NCBI GenBank assembly: GCA_016283945.1
Contig: JAEENW010000208.1
Location: 1 to 7,163 of the forward strand
Length of the DNA: 7,163 nt
Direction: 5' to 3'
Source of the DNA: Bacillota bacterium
GTDB taxonomy: Bacteria; Bacillota; Clostridia; Peptostreptococcales; Anaerovoracaceae
How positions within the stretch are numbered: the stretch's first letter is position 1; the number at the start of each line of letters is the position of its first letter. Under the pieces are notes generated by a model. It did no database searches, was not told the origin of the DNA, and saw only the letters and a program-made list of their open reading frames with translations. Shown here piece after piece: positions 6,640 to 7,163 of the stretch. Position numbers and translations under genes: made by a program.

Positions 6640-6656
6640 AAAGGAGAACAGCTTTG
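6640..6656 (+). promoter_or_regulatory. Ribosome-binding site deciding the TTG start of atpD
   Basis: AAAGGAG (6640-6646) lies 7 nt before TTG (6654-6656), the same spacing as at atpB, atpE, atpH and atpG. The protein read from this TTG begins MEKRRIGKVVQVIGPVLDI, the conserved beta N-terminus. No ATG lies between the atpG stop and this TTG in the beta frame, so TTG is the most likely start. Confidence 0.88.
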
Positions 6657-7163
6657 GAAAAAAGAAGGATCGGAAAAGTGGTCCAGGTCATCGGACCTGT
6701 ACTCGATATCAAGTTCGCGGATGACGATCTTCCCGATCTGCTCAACGCCGTGGAGGTCGGCGAGGGCTCGAGCCCGCTGATCGCCGAGGTCTCCCAGCAC
6801 GTAGGCGGCGGAGTGGTGAGGTGCATCTCCATGAGCTCCACCGACGGGCTCGTAAGGGGCACCGTCGCCGTGGACACCGGGATGCCGATCACCGTACCGG
6901 TCGGCGAGGACTGCCTCGGGCACATCTTCAACCTGCTCGGAAGGCCGCTCGACGGGACCGTGCTCCCTGCGGACGTCAAGCGCCTGCCCATACACCACGC
7001 GGCTCCGTCCTTCGAGGACCAGGTCACCTCGACCGAGATCCTCGAGACCGGCATCAAGGTCGTAGACCTCATCTGCCCCTACGCGAAGGGCGGAAAGATC
7101 GGACTCTTCGGCGGCGCGGGCGTAGGCAAGACGGTCCTCATCCAGGAGCTCATCTACAACATC
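6654..7163 (+). CDS. atpD: F1Fo ATP synthase subunit beta (3'-truncated)
   Basis: Catalytic subunit, three copies in the F1 head. The first 170 residues are in the window and the frame runs to the last base. The N-terminal beta-barrel has GKVVQVIGPVLDI (7-19) and LVRGTVAVDTGMPITVPVG (66-84), followed by FNLLGRPLDG (92-101) and TSTEILETGIKVVDLICPYA (125-144). Walker A is GGAGVGKT (153-160), with Lys159 and Thr160 as the phosphate and Mg2+ ligands. The catalytic glutamate, Walker B and the DELSEED region lie beyond the window. Translation starts at TTG, with a strong Shine-Dalgarno 7 nt upstream. His114-His115 in LPIHHAAPSF is a small departure from the usual IHR form. The family assignment is certain; only the end is missing. 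Confidence 0.97.
   Translation, partial: MEKRRIGKVVQVIGPVLDIKFADDDLPDLLNAVEVGEGSSPLIAEVSQHVGGGVVRCISMSSTDGLVRGTVAVDTGMPITVPVGEDCLGHIFNLLGRPLDGTVLPADVKRLPIHHAAPSFEDQVTSTEILETGIKVVDLICPYAKGGKIGLFGGAGVGKTVLIQELIYNI

Noticed and set aside
6124..6780. Plus-strand frame of 218 codons overlapping atpG and atpD.
   Set aside because: Out of frame with both real genes and rich in Arg, Gly and Gln as expected of a shifted GC-rich frame.
5780..7072. Long open frame of 430 codons on the minus strand.
   Set aside because: Antisense to atpG and atpD, which have strong family motifs; the translated product is low in recognisable structure and typical of a shadow frame.
1..7163. Mobile elements, CRISPR arrays, tRNA or rRNA genes, or an undescribed defence-type system.
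   Set aside because: No transposase or integrase motif, no spaced repeats and no RNA gene; apart from the epimerase, all coding regions belong to a canonical atp operon.

Overview
The window holds the 3' end of a UDP-GlcNAc 2-epimerase gene followed by most of an F-type (F1Fo) ATP synthase operon. All genes are on the + strand. The order is epimerase (5'-truncated) | terminator | promoter and leader | AtpZ-like gene, AtpI-like gene, atpB (a), atpE (c), atpF (b), atpH (delta), atpA (alpha), atpG (gamma), atpD (beta, cut by the window end). atpC (epsilon) would be expected just downstream but is outside the window.

Organism: the coding DNA is GC-rich, yet AGG (Arg) and ATA (Ile) codons are common. 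Shine-Dalgarno sites are strong and mostly sit 7 nt before the start. The c subunit carries the residues expected of a Na+-binding rotor. Together with the epimerase next to the atp operon, this suggests an anaerobic bacterium, either a high-GC Clostridia-type Bacillota or something like Synergistota. That is an inference; the sequence contains no rRNA or other marker to settle it.

Layout: 1-1002 is the epimerase. 1003-1323 is the only long non-coding stretch. It holds an intrinsic terminator (about 1041-1070), an AT-rich segment with a good sigma-70/sigma-A-type promoter (TTGCAA, 17 bp, TATAAT at 1113-1141), and a leader of about 175 nt with competing GC-rich hairpins. 1324-1995 encodes two small membrane proteins of the AtpZ and AtpI types. 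1992-4107 encodes the Fo parts a, c, b and the stalk subunit delta. 4195-7163 encodes the F1 parts alpha, gamma and the first 170 residues of beta. Beta starts at a TTG codon.

How the genes work together: a and the c-ring form the ion-driven rotor and stator in the membrane, b and delta form the peripheral stalk, and alpha3-beta3-gamma is the catalytic head and shaft. The two small proteins probably help c-ring assembly or Mg2+ supply. Gene junctions range from 4-nt overlaps (AtpI-like/atpB, atpF/atpH) and near-abutting ends to two gaps with GC-rich palindromes, placed just before alpha and beta. I see no mobile element, CRISPR array, tRNA or rRNA. The window is a conserved housekeeping operon; the points worth following up are the two-carboxylate c subunit and the RNA-level organisation, not a new system.
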